64,000 nt of DNA from Pseudonocardiales bacterium (GTDB lineage: Bacteria > Actinomycetota > Actinomycetes > Mycobacteriales > Pseudonocardiaceae), in the NCBI GenBank assembly GCA_023252195.1, contig JAHEXI010000005.1:89999-153998 (forward strand). Reading direction: 5' to 3'. A program made the position numbers and the translations under genes. Under the pieces are notes generated by a model. That model ran no database searches and had not been told where the DNA came from. It was given only the letters and a program-made list of their open reading frames with translations. Below, piece after piece: positions 51,448 through 59,531 of this stretch (position 1 is its first letter; every line of letters starts with the position of its first letter).

Positions 51448-52653
51448 TTATCGGGAGGCGAGTTCGGCTGCGGCGGAACGCACTTCTGGCTCGCTGGCAC
51501 CGGCGGCCACCAGCCGGCGGTAGCGGTTGAGCAGCCGGGGCGCGTGAAAGGCCAACACGGCAACGAGAGCGCCGTCGGAGAAGTAGCCCGCGACGGTTCC
51601 CTTGATCGCGCCGGGATCGTGCAGCACTTCAACAGACGTCGCCAGATCGCAGCGCCCGATCAGCTGCAGCGTCAGCCCATACTGGTCGGACCAGAAGTAC
51701 GGCACGGCATCGGCTAGCCGGGTGATCTCCGCGCCGGCGATGCGCTGCGCGACGACGGCGGCCTGCTCGGTGGCCGAGGTCCAGTGCTCGATGCGCGGCC
51801 GGTCTCCGAACGTGGGGTGCCGCCAGGCGGCGATATCACCGACCCCGTAGACGTTGCCGGTGCCCTCTACCAGACCGGTGGCATCGCAGAGCAGCCCGCC
51901 TGCAGTCGGTACCCCGAGCCCGGCGAGCCACCCGGCGTCGACCACAGTGCCCACTCCGACGACGCCACAGTCGGCTCGCAGGACGGTTCCATCGGCTAGT
52001 TGGGCGGCGATCCCGCCGTCACCGTTGAGAAGAAAGCCATCGAGCCGCGTCCCGCAGCGCACCGTGACCCCATTGTCGGTCTGCAATCGGGCGCACAGCT
52101 GGCCCATCTGCTCGCCGAGCACTCGGCCGAACGGCACCGGCAGCGCCTCCAGCATAGTCACCTCGAGACCGGCCATCCGGGCGGTGGCGGCGACCTCAGC
52201 GCCGATGAAGCCGGCGCCGACCACAAGAAGCGAGCGTGCCCGGGACATCGAACCCCGCAGCGCCCGGCAGTCCTCCAGCGTGTGCAGTACGTGCAGCTCC
52301 GGGTGATCGGGCTGGCCGGGTAGTCGCCGTGGCCGGACCCCGGTGGCCACTACGAGGGTGTCGTAGCGCAGCCGCGCGCCATCGTCGAGCTCAACCACAC
52401 CGTCGTCCAGGCTGATAGCGGATCTGCCCAGGTGCAAGGACACAGTGAGATCGGCCAGCTCACCGCGATGCAGGATGGCCCGTTCCTCGGGCCAGGTTCC
52501 GGCGAGGATCTGCTTGGACAGCGGGGGGCGGTCGTAGGGTTCGTGCGCCTCGTCGCCGACAAGGGTGATCCGGTCGGAGAATCCCTCTGCGCGGAGGAAC
52601 TCGACGGTGCGCAGCCCGCCCAACCCTGCGCCAACGACCACCACGTGACTCAT
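51448..52653 (-). CDS. FAD-dependent ferredoxin/rubredoxin reductase-like oxidoreductase
   Basis: A 401-residue pyridine-nucleotide-disulfide-type flavoprotein of the ferredoxin-reductase subgroup. FAD motif VVVGAGLGG is at the N-terminus, with PYDRPPLSK. The NAD(P) motif VVGAGFIGAEVAA lies near 150, and the second FAD motif VYGVGDIAAW near 275. A C-terminal reductase domain follows. It would pass electrons from NAD(P)H to a ferredoxin or rubredoxin for an oxygenase or P450; none lies beside it. The ATG at 52653 follows ggaggg. Longer in-frame starts overlap whiB. Confidence 0.85.
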   Translation of the reverse strand: MSHVVVVGAGLGGLRTVEFLRAEGFSDRITLVGDEAHEPYDRPPLSKQILAGTWPEERAILHRGELADLTVSLHLGRSAISLDDGVVELDDGARLRYDTLVVATGVRPRRLPGQPDHPELHVLHTLEDCRALRGSMSRARSLLVVGAGFIGAEVAATARMAGLEVTMLEALPVPFGRVLGEQMGQLCARLQTDNGVTVRCGTRLDGFLLNGDGGIAAQLADGTVLRADCGVVGVGTVVDAGWLAGLGVPTAGGLLCDATGLVEGTGNVYGVGDIAAWRHPTFGDRPRIEHWTSATEQAAVVAQRIAGAEITRLADAVPYFWSDQYGLTLQLIGRCDLATSVEVLHDPGAIKGTVAGYFSDGALVAVLAFHAPRLLNRYRRLVAAGASEPEVRSAAAELASR

Positions 52654-52691
52654 GCGCCCTCCGATGTCAGGGCACATGGTGTCACGGATCG

Positions 52692-52985
52692 TCAGCTCAC
52701 CAGCAGCTCGCGTTCGCCGGTCCAGAGCTCTCGGCGTTCCTCTTCGGTGAGACCTCCCCAGACGCCGTACGGTTCCCGCGCGGATAGCGCGTGACGGCGA
52801 CATTGCTCCAGAACCGGGCAGTGCTGGCAAATTGCCTTCGCCCGATCGGCACGGCGGGATCGCGCTGAACCTCGTTCGCCGTCTGGATGGAAAAAGACGC
52901 TGCTGTTCAACCCCTGGCAGGAGCCCTTGAGCTGCCAGTCCCATTCATTAGCGACCGGCTTGGGAAGTCGTCGGGTGTCCGTCAT
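52692..52985 (-). CDS. WhiB-family iron-sulfur transcription factor
   Basis: A 97-residue Wbl protein. The cluster cysteines are in LKGSCQG and CQHCPVLEQC (C...C-x2-C-x5-C), followed by the GVWGGLTEEERREL turn that binds region 4 of the sigma factor. Wbl proteins carry an O2/NO-sensitive 4Fe-4S cluster and control development or redox stress. I cannot assign it to a numbered WhiB class. ATG 52985 is preceded by a 300-bp gap (52986-53286) shared with the helicase gene. Confidence 0.88.
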   Translation of the reverse strand: MTDTRRLPKPVANEWDWQLKGSCQGLNSSVFFHPDGERGSARSRRADRAKAICQHCPVLEQCRRHALSAREPYGVWGGLTEEERRELWTGERELLVS

Positions 52986-53139
52986 TTCCAACACCGTCCT
53001 TGCTGGTCGATCGGTCCTGGGTTGTTCGATTGATACCCGTGGAGCGGTGACCGCAAACCTGACCCGACCTTCCAACCGGTGTGTTCGGGTCTGTTGCACG
53101 GTATGTGGACCCTCGATGCACCGAGTGCGGATGATCGGG

Positions 53140-53145
53140 CATAAT
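53140..53145 (+). promoter_or_regulatory. Possible -10 box for the RNA helicase gene
   Basis: CATAAT at 53140-53145 is a good -10 hexamer in a GC-rich gap, about 140 bp before the helicase GTG, implying a long leader. No convincing -35 element is seen at 17 nt. Confidence 0.25.
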
Positions 53146-53286
53146 GGGACTTGCGATGCTGCCACCGACGTTCGGTGCAGCCGAGGTCGACTGTGAGCGC
53201 CTTCGCGGCGCAGGAGCTTCTCCGCGGGACAGCGGGGTGGCCACGCATCAGCGGCCACCAGCTCTCCAGGAGAGGATCACCCCCGC

Positions 53287-54624
53287 GTGCCTTCGAACCA
53301 CCCCGCCTCCGGGCAACCATGCAGTTTCCGCGAGCTCGGAGTACGAGCAGAACTGCTTACCGTGCTTACCCGCCAAGGCCTCACCACGGCATTTCCGATT
53401 CAGACCGCAACGCTGCCAGACGCACTCGCCGGCCGTGACGTGCTCGGCCGCGGCCGCACCGGCAGCGGCAAGACGCTTGCCTTCGCGATCCCGACGACCA
53501 CCGCACTGGCTCGCTCTGGGCTGCGCCGCACCGCAGGGCGCCCGCGCGCTCTGGTGCTAGTGCCCACCCGGGAACTCGCCAACCAGGTCGCCGATACCTT
53601 CGTCCCTCTGGCTGCTGCGCTCGGGCAACGAATCACCACCGTCTACGGCGGTGTCGGGCAGGGCCGACAGGTGTCCGCGCTCCGTGGTGGGATCGACGTC
53701 CTCATCGCCTGTCCCGGCCGCTTGGAGGACCTACTCGGCCAGGGCCATGTGCAGCTCGACGAGGTCGAGGTCACCGTACTGGACGAAGCCGACCACATGG
53801 CCGACCTCGGTTTCCTGCCTGCCGTCCGCAGGTTGCTGGACCTGACTCCGGCTGGCGGCCAGCGGCTGCTGTTCTCGGCCACCCTGGACAACGCCGTGGA
53901 CGTGCTGGTGCGCCGCTACCTGACCAATCCGGTGGTGCACTCGGTCGACCCCGTGGTGGCGACGGAATCGAAAATGGCGCACCACGTGTTCACGGTGGAT
54001 CACGCCGATAAGCCGTCGGTGATCCGAGAGCTTGCCTCTGGCCAGCGCCGAAGCCTGCTGTTCACCCGCACCAAGCACGCCGCGAAGAAGCTTGCCAAGC
54101 AGCTGACGATTGCCGGACTTCCCGCAGTGGAGCTACACGGGAACCTCTCACAGCAGGCTCGGGCCCGTAATCTCGCGGCGTTCAGCGCGGGTAGCGCCCG
54201 GGTGCTGGTGGCGACCGACATCGCCGCGCGCGGCATCCACGTCGATGAGATCGGCCTGGTAGTGCATGTGGATCCGCCGGCGGAGTGCAAGGCGTACCTG
54301 CACCGCTCCGGGCGTACCGCCAGAGCTGGTGCCGAGGGGGTTGTCGTCACCCTGTCGACCCCTGACCAGATCAGGGATGTGCGGACACTGACGCGGTTGG
54401 CCGGCATCAAGCCGGTAATGGCGCAAGTGCGTCCCGGTGCCGAGCAGATCACCGCGCTGACCGGACCGCCGGCTGCGCTGGTCCTGCCACCCGCGGGTGC
54501 TTCGGTTTCCACCCCGGCTCTCGCGCCGGCAAAGCCGCGACGCCGCCAGGGCGGCGTTGTCGAAGCCTCCCGGCGCGGACCACGGCGGCCCACCCGCCGC
54601 CGCTCCACCCGTCGAGCTGCTTGA
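53287..54624 (+). CDS. DEAD-box ATP-dependent RNA helicase, RhlE type
   Basis: A 445-residue helicase. The Q motif FRELGV...TTAFPIQ is followed by motif I GRTGSGKT, Ia PTRELA, II DEAD (VLDEADHMADLGF) and III SAT. Motif V is ATDIAARGIHV and motif VI HRSGRTARAG. The basic C-terminal tail (PRRRQGG...RRRSTRRAA) would bind RNA. Likely roles are ribosome assembly or RNA turnover at low temperature. The initiator is GTG 53287. It ends 10 bp before the next gene. Confidence 0.9.
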   Translation: MPSNHPASGQPCSFRELGVRAELLTVLTRQGLTTAFPIQTATLPDALAGRDVLGRGRTGSGKTLAFAIPTTTALARSGLRRTAGRPRALVLVPTRELANQVADTFVPLAAALGQRITTVYGGVGQGRQVSALRGGIDVLIACPGRLEDLLGQGHVQLDEVEVTVLDEADHMADLGFLPAVRRLLDLTPAGGQRLLFSATLDNAVDVLVRRYLTNPVVHSVDPVVATESKMAHHVFTVDHADKPSVIRELASGQRRSLLFTRTKHAAKKLAKQLTIAGLPAVELHGNLSQQARARNLAAFSAGSARVLVATDIAARGIHVDEIGLVVHVDPPAECKAYLHRSGRTARAGAEGVVVTLSTPDQIRDVRTLTRLAGIKPVMAQVRPGAEQITALTGPPAALVLPPAGASVSTPALAPAKPRRRQGGVVEASRRGPRRPTRRRSTRRAA

Positions 54625-54634
54625 CTGGGGGGCA

Positions 54635-55816
54635 ATGGTCGCCACGTCCACGCCGACCCCGACGAATCAGCCGGATCGCCCACGGCGTCGTCGGTGGCGG
54701 TGGTTGTTGGTGGTCGGGCTCGTCGCGGTAATGGTCGTTGGATCCGTGGTGGGTGTCTCGGTGGCGGGCGCGTTGCGGGCGCCCGCCACCGACAGCGTGG
54801 CGGCCCGGTTGGCTGAGTGGGGCCGCGACCACGGCTTCGACGGGCTGATCACCTGGTTGGAGAAACAGCAGTACGAACACAATCGGCCGTTGACCGGCGG
54901 ACTGCCGGTGGGAGGGATCCCGCGGGTCGGAGCGGTGCCGGTGGCACCGACTGATCCGCACGTCAGGGCATTCGTAGCGCACTTGCCCGCGCCGCCGCCA
55001 CTGCCTCCGCCGGCGGGTATCGCGCCGTTACCCGGCGAAGGTCAGTGGGAGACCGTGACGACGGTGCACGGTAAGCCCGCGGTTCGGGTGGCTCACGTGC
55101 GTCCGGATCGCGAGCACACATCCTTCCTGGCCGGGGTGATGTGGTTTGATCCCACCCTGGTACGTGGTCAGCTACACCCGGGCTTCCAGGATCCCGGTGG
55201 AAGCTGGCAGGCCGCAACGGCATTGACTCCCGCCGAGGGACGCACCGTGGTCGCCGCGTTCAACGGTGGGTTCCGCCTCAACGGTGCCAGCCACGGCGGC
55301 TACTACAGCCAGGGCCGCACCGTGCGACCGCTGGTGGACGGGGCCGCCAGCCTGATACTGCGCACCGATGGCACGGCCACCGTCGGCGCCTGGAATCGCG
55401 AGGTGCGGATGGCCCCGGACGTGGCCAGCGTCCGGCAGAACCTCGTCCCGCTGGTCGACGACGGACAGGTCAACCCGACCTGCCGCAGTGGCGGCACCGC
55501 CGAGTGGGGTAGCACGGTGGGGCAAGTCGCGTTCATTCACCGCTCGGGCTTCGGTATCACCGCCGATGGTGGCGAGGTCTACGTTGGTGGGCCCGCCCTT
55601 TCGGTGTGCAGCCTGGGGCAGATCCTGCAGGCCAGCGGCGTGGTGCGCGGTATGGAATTGGACATCAACCCGAACTGGGTCAGCGGTGCCTATTTTCATC
55701 CCACGCTCAATGGTGCACCAGAAGCCTTCCGGCTCTTTCCCGGCGAGAAAGTCGCCGCCGAGCACTACTTCAGCCCGTCGAGCCGGGACTGGTACGCCTA
55801 CTACGCCCGACCTTGA
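54635..55816 (+). CDS. Exported phosphodiester glycosidase (NAGPA)-family protein
   Basis: A 393-residue protein with an Arg-rich N-terminus and one membrane segment (about 23-48), then an extracytoplasmic domain. The NAGPA/DUF2233 pattern is seen in VVAAFNGGFRLNGASHGGYYSQG, then GFGITADGGEVYVGG, and a late MELDINPNW. Relatives cleave GlcNAc-1-phosphodiesters, and bacterial members are found near cell-wall polymers. ATG 54635 is used; upstream in-frame sequence overlaps the helicase. The Pro-rich linker at about 115-130 suggests a stalk. Confidence 0.8.
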   Translation: MVATSTPTPTNQPDRPRRRRWRWLLVVGLVAVMVVGSVVGVSVAGALRAPATDSVAARLAEWGRDHGFDGLITWLEKQQYEHNRPLTGGLPVGGIPRVGAVPVAPTDPHVRAFVAHLPAPPPLPPPAGIAPLPGEGQWETVTTVHGKPAVRVAHVRPDREHTSFLAGVMWFDPTLVRGQLHPGFQDPGGSWQAATALTPAEGRTVVAAFNGGFRLNGASHGGYYSQGRTVRPLVDGAASLILRTDGTATVGAWNREVRMAPDVASVRQNLVPLVDDGQVNPTCRSGGTAEWGSTVGQVAFIHRSGFGITADGGEVYVGGPALSVCSLGQILQASGVVRGMELDINPNWVSGAYFHPTLNGAPEAFRLFPGEKVAAEHYFSPSSRDWYAYYARP

Positions 55817-55834
55817 CAACAGCAGCCGCGCCGA

Positions 55835-56254
55835 TCATCGTCGGATATGAGTAGTGCAGCCGATGCAGGCTCCGACCGCGGGAAGTGCGGCCAATCGCTC
55901 TGGGGCGATAGTCTGCCCGCACCGCTCACAGACGCCGTAGCTGCCATTGAGGAATCGTGTGATTGCCCGATCGACAGCCACTAGGTCCTTTTTCGCCCCG
56001 GCCAGCAGCGCACCGACCTGCGCGCGTTCGAACGCGACAGTCGCCCCCTCGGGATCGTGTTCGTCGTCATTGGTGGTCAGCGCGGAGGACTCGACGATGG
56101 CGTCGAACTGGCGGGTCAGCGACGCGATGCGGTGCAACGTGGCGGCCCGCTCGGCGTTCAGGCGGTGGTCCACCGGCTGGTGCTCAGCCGACGATGCCGA
56201 GCCGGCGAGCGGGTCATTCACAAGGGAGGTCAACCGAACCCACGTGGCAGTCAT
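55835..56254 (-). CDS. DksA/TraR-family C4 zinc-finger protein coupled to pqqE
   Basis: A 139-residue protein. A coiled-coil helical region (RAATLHRIASLTRQFDAI... and GALLAGAKKDLVAVDRAI) is followed by a C4 zinc finger CERCGQ...CIGC near the C-terminus. DksA/TraR proteins insert into the RNA polymerase secondary channel or act as small RNA polymerase-binding regulators. Its ATG overlaps the pqqE stop (ATGA), so it is translated with the PQQ genes. This linkage is unusual. Confidence 0.8.
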   Translation of the reverse strand: MTATWVRLTSLVNDPLAGSASSAEHQPVDHRLNAERAATLHRIASLTRQFDAIVESSALTTNDDEHDPEGATVAFERAQVGALLAGAKKDLVAVDRAITRFLNGSYGVCERCGQTIAPERLAALPAVGACIGCTTHIRR

Positions 56255-57327
56255 TCCACCGACGGATTCGACCGGGGGTGCAACGGCTGATGCGGTGGCC
56301 CGACGACTCGGAGAGCCGCTTCGACGAGGTGGTTATCGGGCGACAGTTGGCATACCGGGTCTGCTCGGGATGCGTCGCCGGTGAGTTGGAAGGCCTGGCA
56401 GCGGCAGCCGCCGAAGTCGATCTCCTTGCGGGCGCAGCTGCGGCACGGCTCGGACATCCAGCCGTATCCGCGAAATCGGGTGAACGCAGGGGAGTGGTGC
56501 CAAATCTCGTTCAGCGGGCGCTCGCGCACAGTCTCGATGCCGAGCCCGACAATCTGCGCCGCCGCCGGGCAGGGCAGCACCCGCCCGTCAGGAGCGATGA
56601 CAATGTGTCTGCGCCCCCAACCGTGCATGCACGGCTTCGGGTACGACTCGTGATAATCCGCGACGACATAGAGGATCTCGAGGGTGTCGCCGTAGGTTGC
56701 TCGCGCGTGCGCGACGGCGTGTTCCGCGGCGACGACCTGGTCACGTGTCGGCAGCAGCGCGGAGCGGTTGAGCAGCCCCCAGCCGTAGTACTGGGTGTGC
56801 GCGAGCTCGAGGCGGTCCGCGCTCAGGGCAGCGGCGAGATCGGCGATCGGCCCGATCCGGCCGATGTTGCCGCGATGCAGGACGACGTTGATCGTCAGCG
56901 GCAGCTCCACTGCCGTCACGGCTCGTGCAGCAGCCAGCTTGTGGCCGAAGACGCGGGCACCCGCTATCTCGTCGGCTGCCCCGCGGTCAGCGTCTTGCAT
57001 GCTGAGCTGGACGTGGTCGAGTCCCGCGTGGGCCAGCTCGCTCGCCCGCCGCTCATCGAGACCCACCCCACTGGTGACCAGATTGACGTAGAAACCCAGG
57101 TCACGGGCCTGGGTTATCAGCGGTGTGAGGTCAGGTCGTACCAGCGGCTCGCCTCCGGTGAGGTGCAGTTGCAGTACACCCAGCTGCCGAGCTTCGGCCA
57201 GCACTCGGCACCACTCGTGCAGCGTCAGCTCCGCTGCCCGCGGGACAGCCACGGGGTTGGAACAGTACGGGCAGTGCAGCGGGCACTTGTAGGTCAGCTC
57301 CGCGAGCAGGCCCAGTGGTCTATCCAC
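56251..57327 (-). CDS. pqqE: PqqE, radical SAM PqqA cyclase
   Basis: A 358-residue radical-SAM/SPASM enzyme. The SAM cluster motif CPLHCPYC places Cys at 15, 19 and 22. Auxiliary-cluster cysteines follow in the C-terminal SPASM part (PCMHGWG, LPCPAA, and the EPCRSCARKEIDFGGCRCQ group). PqqE forms the Glu-Tyr carbon-carbon bond in PqqA, with PqqD as chaperone. It overlaps pqqD by 8 bp and the zinc-finger gene by 4. Confidence 0.95.
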   Translation of the reverse strand: MDRPLGLLAELTYKCPLHCPYCSNPVAVPRAAELTLHEWCRVLAEARQLGVLQLHLTGGEPLVRPDLTPLITQARDLGFYVNLVTSGVGLDERRASELAHAGLDHVQLSMQDADRGAADEIAGARVFGHKLAAARAVTAVELPLTINVVLHRGNIGRIGPIADLAAALSADRLELAHTQYYGWGLLNRSALLPTRDQVVAAEHAVAHARATYGDTLEILYVVADYHESYPKPCMHGWGRRHIVIAPDGRVLPCPAAAQIVGLGIETVRERPLNEIWHHSPAFTRFRGYGWMSEPCRSCARKEIDFGGCRCQAFQLTGDASRADPVCQLSPDNHLVEAALRVVGPPHQPLHPRSNPSVE

Positions 57328-57601
57328 GGTTGGCCACCAGCAGCTTCTGCGCTATCAAATCCCGCAGCAGCGACATGACGTCGGCGACCGCGACGTCGTC
57401 GTAGACCTCACCGACCGCCTGCGCCACCTCGGCCACGCTGAGACATCCGTCGCACTGCCGGACCACGGCCGCCGCCGTCTCATTGAGGATGAGCACACCC
57501 TCGGGGAACAGCAGCACCGTCTCGTCGCTGAGCGGGTCGGTAGCGGCGCGGACCCCTCGGCGCAGCTGCGGCCGATCAGTGAGCAACAACGCTGCCGTCA
57601 T
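57320..57601 (-). CDS. pqqD: PqqD, PqqA-binding chaperone
   Basis: A 93-residue PqqD with the family core: RRGVRAATDPLSDETVLLFPEG, LILNETAAAVVRQCDG and the C-terminal winged-helix-like LLRDLIAQKLL. PqqD presents the precursor peptide to PqqE. It overlaps pqqC (ATGA at 57598-57601) and pqqE. Confidence 0.93.
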   Translation of the reverse strand: MTAALLLTDRPQLRRGVRAATDPLSDETVLLFPEGVLILNETAAAVVRQCDGCLSVAEVAQAVGEVYDDVAVADVMSLLRDLIAQKLLVANRG

Positions 57602-58302
57602 CTATCCGCCAGCAGCGAGTGCTCGATTGCGTCCAGCATGCTCCACAGCACGTCGGTCTTGAACTCCAGTGCGCGGACCGCGGCGTCCTGGCTGGGCCGT
57701 GACGTGCAATGCGACAATACGATATCCAGCGCATCGACGCATTCTTGTTGGGCGCGATTGATACGGGAGTCAAAATATCCGAGCGCGTCATGGTCAAGCC
57801 ACGGGTAATGCTGCCTCAGCGCGACGGTGCGCGCGGCCATCGCGGCTGGCGCGAACAACTCGGTCAGCGACGACGCGACGCCCTCAATCCACGGCCGAGT
57901 GCGAGCAAAAGTGACGTAGGAATCGACCGCAAAACGTACACCCGGCAACAGGTGGCGCTCGTCGATGACTTCCGCGCGGGTCAATCCGACCGCATCCGCC
58001 AACACCAACCAGCGGGCGCAGCCGCCGTCACCGTCCGCAACGCCGTCGTGGTAAGCGATTCGTGGCAGCCACCGTCGACGGACCTCTGGCAGCGGGCAGT
58101 TCGCGACGATGGCAGCATCTTTCTGCGGCAGGTTCCGCTGGTAATACCACCGGTTGGCCACCCATACCCGCAGCTCAACAGGACCGAGCTCACCGGCGTG
58201 CATGCGCTGATGAAAGGGATGCTTGTCCCAATAGCCGCGCTCGGTACTGCGCAGCATCCCCTCGAACTCGCCACGATCTAGCGCCGGATGAATTTCGCCC
58301 AT
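57598..58302 (-). CDS. pqqC: PqqC, pyrroloquinoline-quinone synthase
   Basis: A 234-residue all-helical cofactorless oxidase that performs the last eight-electron ring-closing oxidation. Conserved positions include YWDKHPFHQRMHAGEL, VANRWYYQRNLPQKDAAI, the HDGVADGDGGCARW active-site segment, and a C-terminal LWSMLDAIEH. It lies 12 bp after pqqB. Confidence 0.95.
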   Translation of the reverse strand: MGEIHPALDRGEFEGMLRSTERGYWDKHPFHQRMHAGELGPVELRVWVANRWYYQRNLPQKDAAIVANCPLPEVRRRWLPRIAYHDGVADGDGGCARWLVLADAVGLTRAEVIDERHLLPGVRFAVDSYVTFARTRPWIEGVASSLTELFAPAAMAARTVALRQHYPWLDHDALGYFDSRINRAQQECVDALDIVLSHCTSRPSQDAAVRALEFKTDVLWSMLDAIEHSLLADR

Positions 58303-58314
58303 CTTTCCCCTGTC

Positions 58315-59232
58315 CTACAGCTCGTATTCGGCCCCGTCGTGAGCGATACTTGCGCCGGCACTGGCCAGGCATGCTCGTTGCGGACCGTCTTCGAACAGCA
58401 TCGGATTGGTGTTGTTGATGTGGGTGTACACGATGTGCGGCTGGGTCAGCTGGCGCAGCCGCCGCAGGCTGCCATCCGCGCCGTTGATCGGCAGGTGACC
58501 CATCGATCGAGCCGTTGCCGTGCCACGCCGGTGCTGGTGCATCTCGTCGTCGTCCCAGAAGGATCCGTCGACGAGAACCAGATGTGTTTCGCGCAGCTCC
58601 TCGACAACGCCGGCGTCGAGTGCCGCCACCGACGGGAGGAACACGGCGGCGCGAGCGGTGCGTTGGTCGGTGATCCGGTAACCGATGACTACGCCGGAGC
58701 TCGGACCGGAGCCACGGGCGTAACGGGGCAACCGACCACTGGAAGCCTCGAACGGCTCACACCATAACGGCGACGTCGCACCGTCGCGGTATTGCAGCGC
58801 GAATCGCTCACGTGGCCGGACTTCGTGCCAGTGCACCACGGTGTAGCTTTCCAACGTCGGCAGCAGCCCGCACTGGGAAAGCAGCGTTCGCACCGCCGCA
58901 GTGCCATATACGTGCAGTTCGCTCGCCTGGCGCAGCGACAGCAAACCCACGGTGTGGTCGAGTTCGGCGTCGGTGAGAAAAACGCCGTGAATCGGCGCTG
59001 TTGCATCGCCGGGCCGAGGCCATAAGGGGGTGCATTCGCGCAGCGCAGCCCCGAGATCTGGCCCAGCATTGCCCAAAAACCACTGACCATCACCATCGCC
59101 GACGGCGATGGTGGATGACCGTCGTGGCGTCACCGGACGCGAGCCTGACCGTGCGGCGGCACACACCGGGCAGCCGCAGTTCCATTGTGGTACTCCACCG
59201 CCGGCCGCAGAACCCAGGATGCGAACGAGCAT
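58315..59232 (-). CDS. pqqB: PqqB, metallo-beta-lactamase-fold hydroxylase
   Basis: A 305-residue PqqB from ATG 59232 (MLVRILGSAAGGG). A zinc-binding CGCPVC-type Cys motif follows. TDAELDHTVGLL replaces the MBL HxHxDH motif, and GHLPINGADGS and THINNTNP lie near the C-terminus. It hydroxylates the Glu-Tyr-derived diamino acid. The in-frame extension to 59418 overlaps pqqA and is rejected. The gap to pqqA is 20 bp. Confidence 0.93.
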   Translation of the reverse strand: MLVRILGSAAGGGVPQWNCGCPVCAAARSGSRPVTPRRSSTIAVGDGDGQWFLGNAGPDLGAALRECTPLWPRPGDATAPIHGVFLTDAELDHTVGLLSLRQASELHVYGTAAVRTLLSQCGLLPTLESYTVVHWHEVRPRERFALQYRDGATSPLWCEPFEASSGRLPRYARGSGPSSGVVIGYRITDQRTARAAVFLPSVAALDAGVVEELRETHLVLVDGSFWDDDEMHQHRRGTATARSMGHLPINGADGSLRRLRQLTQPHIVYTHINNTNPMLFEDGPQRACLASAGASIAHDGAEYEL

Positions 59233-59252
59233 CTCAGCTGAGCTGATGAGGT

Positions 59253-59348
59253 TTAACGACGACCTACGTACATGGTGACTTCCATGGGGGTGTCCAGTCG
59301 TTGCCAGGTCGGCGTCACCCATTGCCGGCGGACGCGCGCCGTGCTCAC
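59253..59348 (-). CDS. pqqA: PqqA precursor peptide, 31 residues
   Basis: A GTG at 59346-59348, with ggaag 7 nt upstream, opens a 31-residue peptide ending TPMEVTMYVGRR. The EVTMY segment is the hallmark of PqqA: the Glu and Tyr four residues apart are joined by PqqE. The preceding WVTPTWQRLD matches the W-x-P lead of other PqqA peptides. It is the first gene of the operon and easily missed because of its size. In-frame sequence upstream of the GTG shows no PqqA character. Confidence 0.88.
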   Translation of the reverse strand: MSTARVRRQWVTPTWQRLDTPMEVTMYVGRR

Positions 59349-59507
59349 GGTCGGACTTCCGGGCTTCCCGCTGACGACGCGATGATTGTGAACAGCGACC
59401 ATCTCGACCTCCGCCCACGCTGCCGTCAGCGCGACCGGCAACATTCTGGTGGCACTACGAAAAATTGTGAATCACTCACCGGAGCTGATGCTGACAGAGC
59501 GCATCGG

Positions 59508-59529
59508 TTGATGTCAAGGATGATCATCC
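59508..59529. promoter_or_regulatory. Paired palindromes upstream of pqqA
   Basis: TTGATGTCAA (59508-59517) is immediately followed by the perfect palindrome GGATGATCATCC (59518-59529). They lie between the sensor-kinase stop (59532) and pqqA (start 59348), about 160 bp before the pqqA GTG. Either a response-regulator operator for the pqq promoter or the terminator of the kinase gene. The remaining gap 59349-59507 shows no gene. Confidence 0.35.
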
Positions 59530-59531
59530 AA

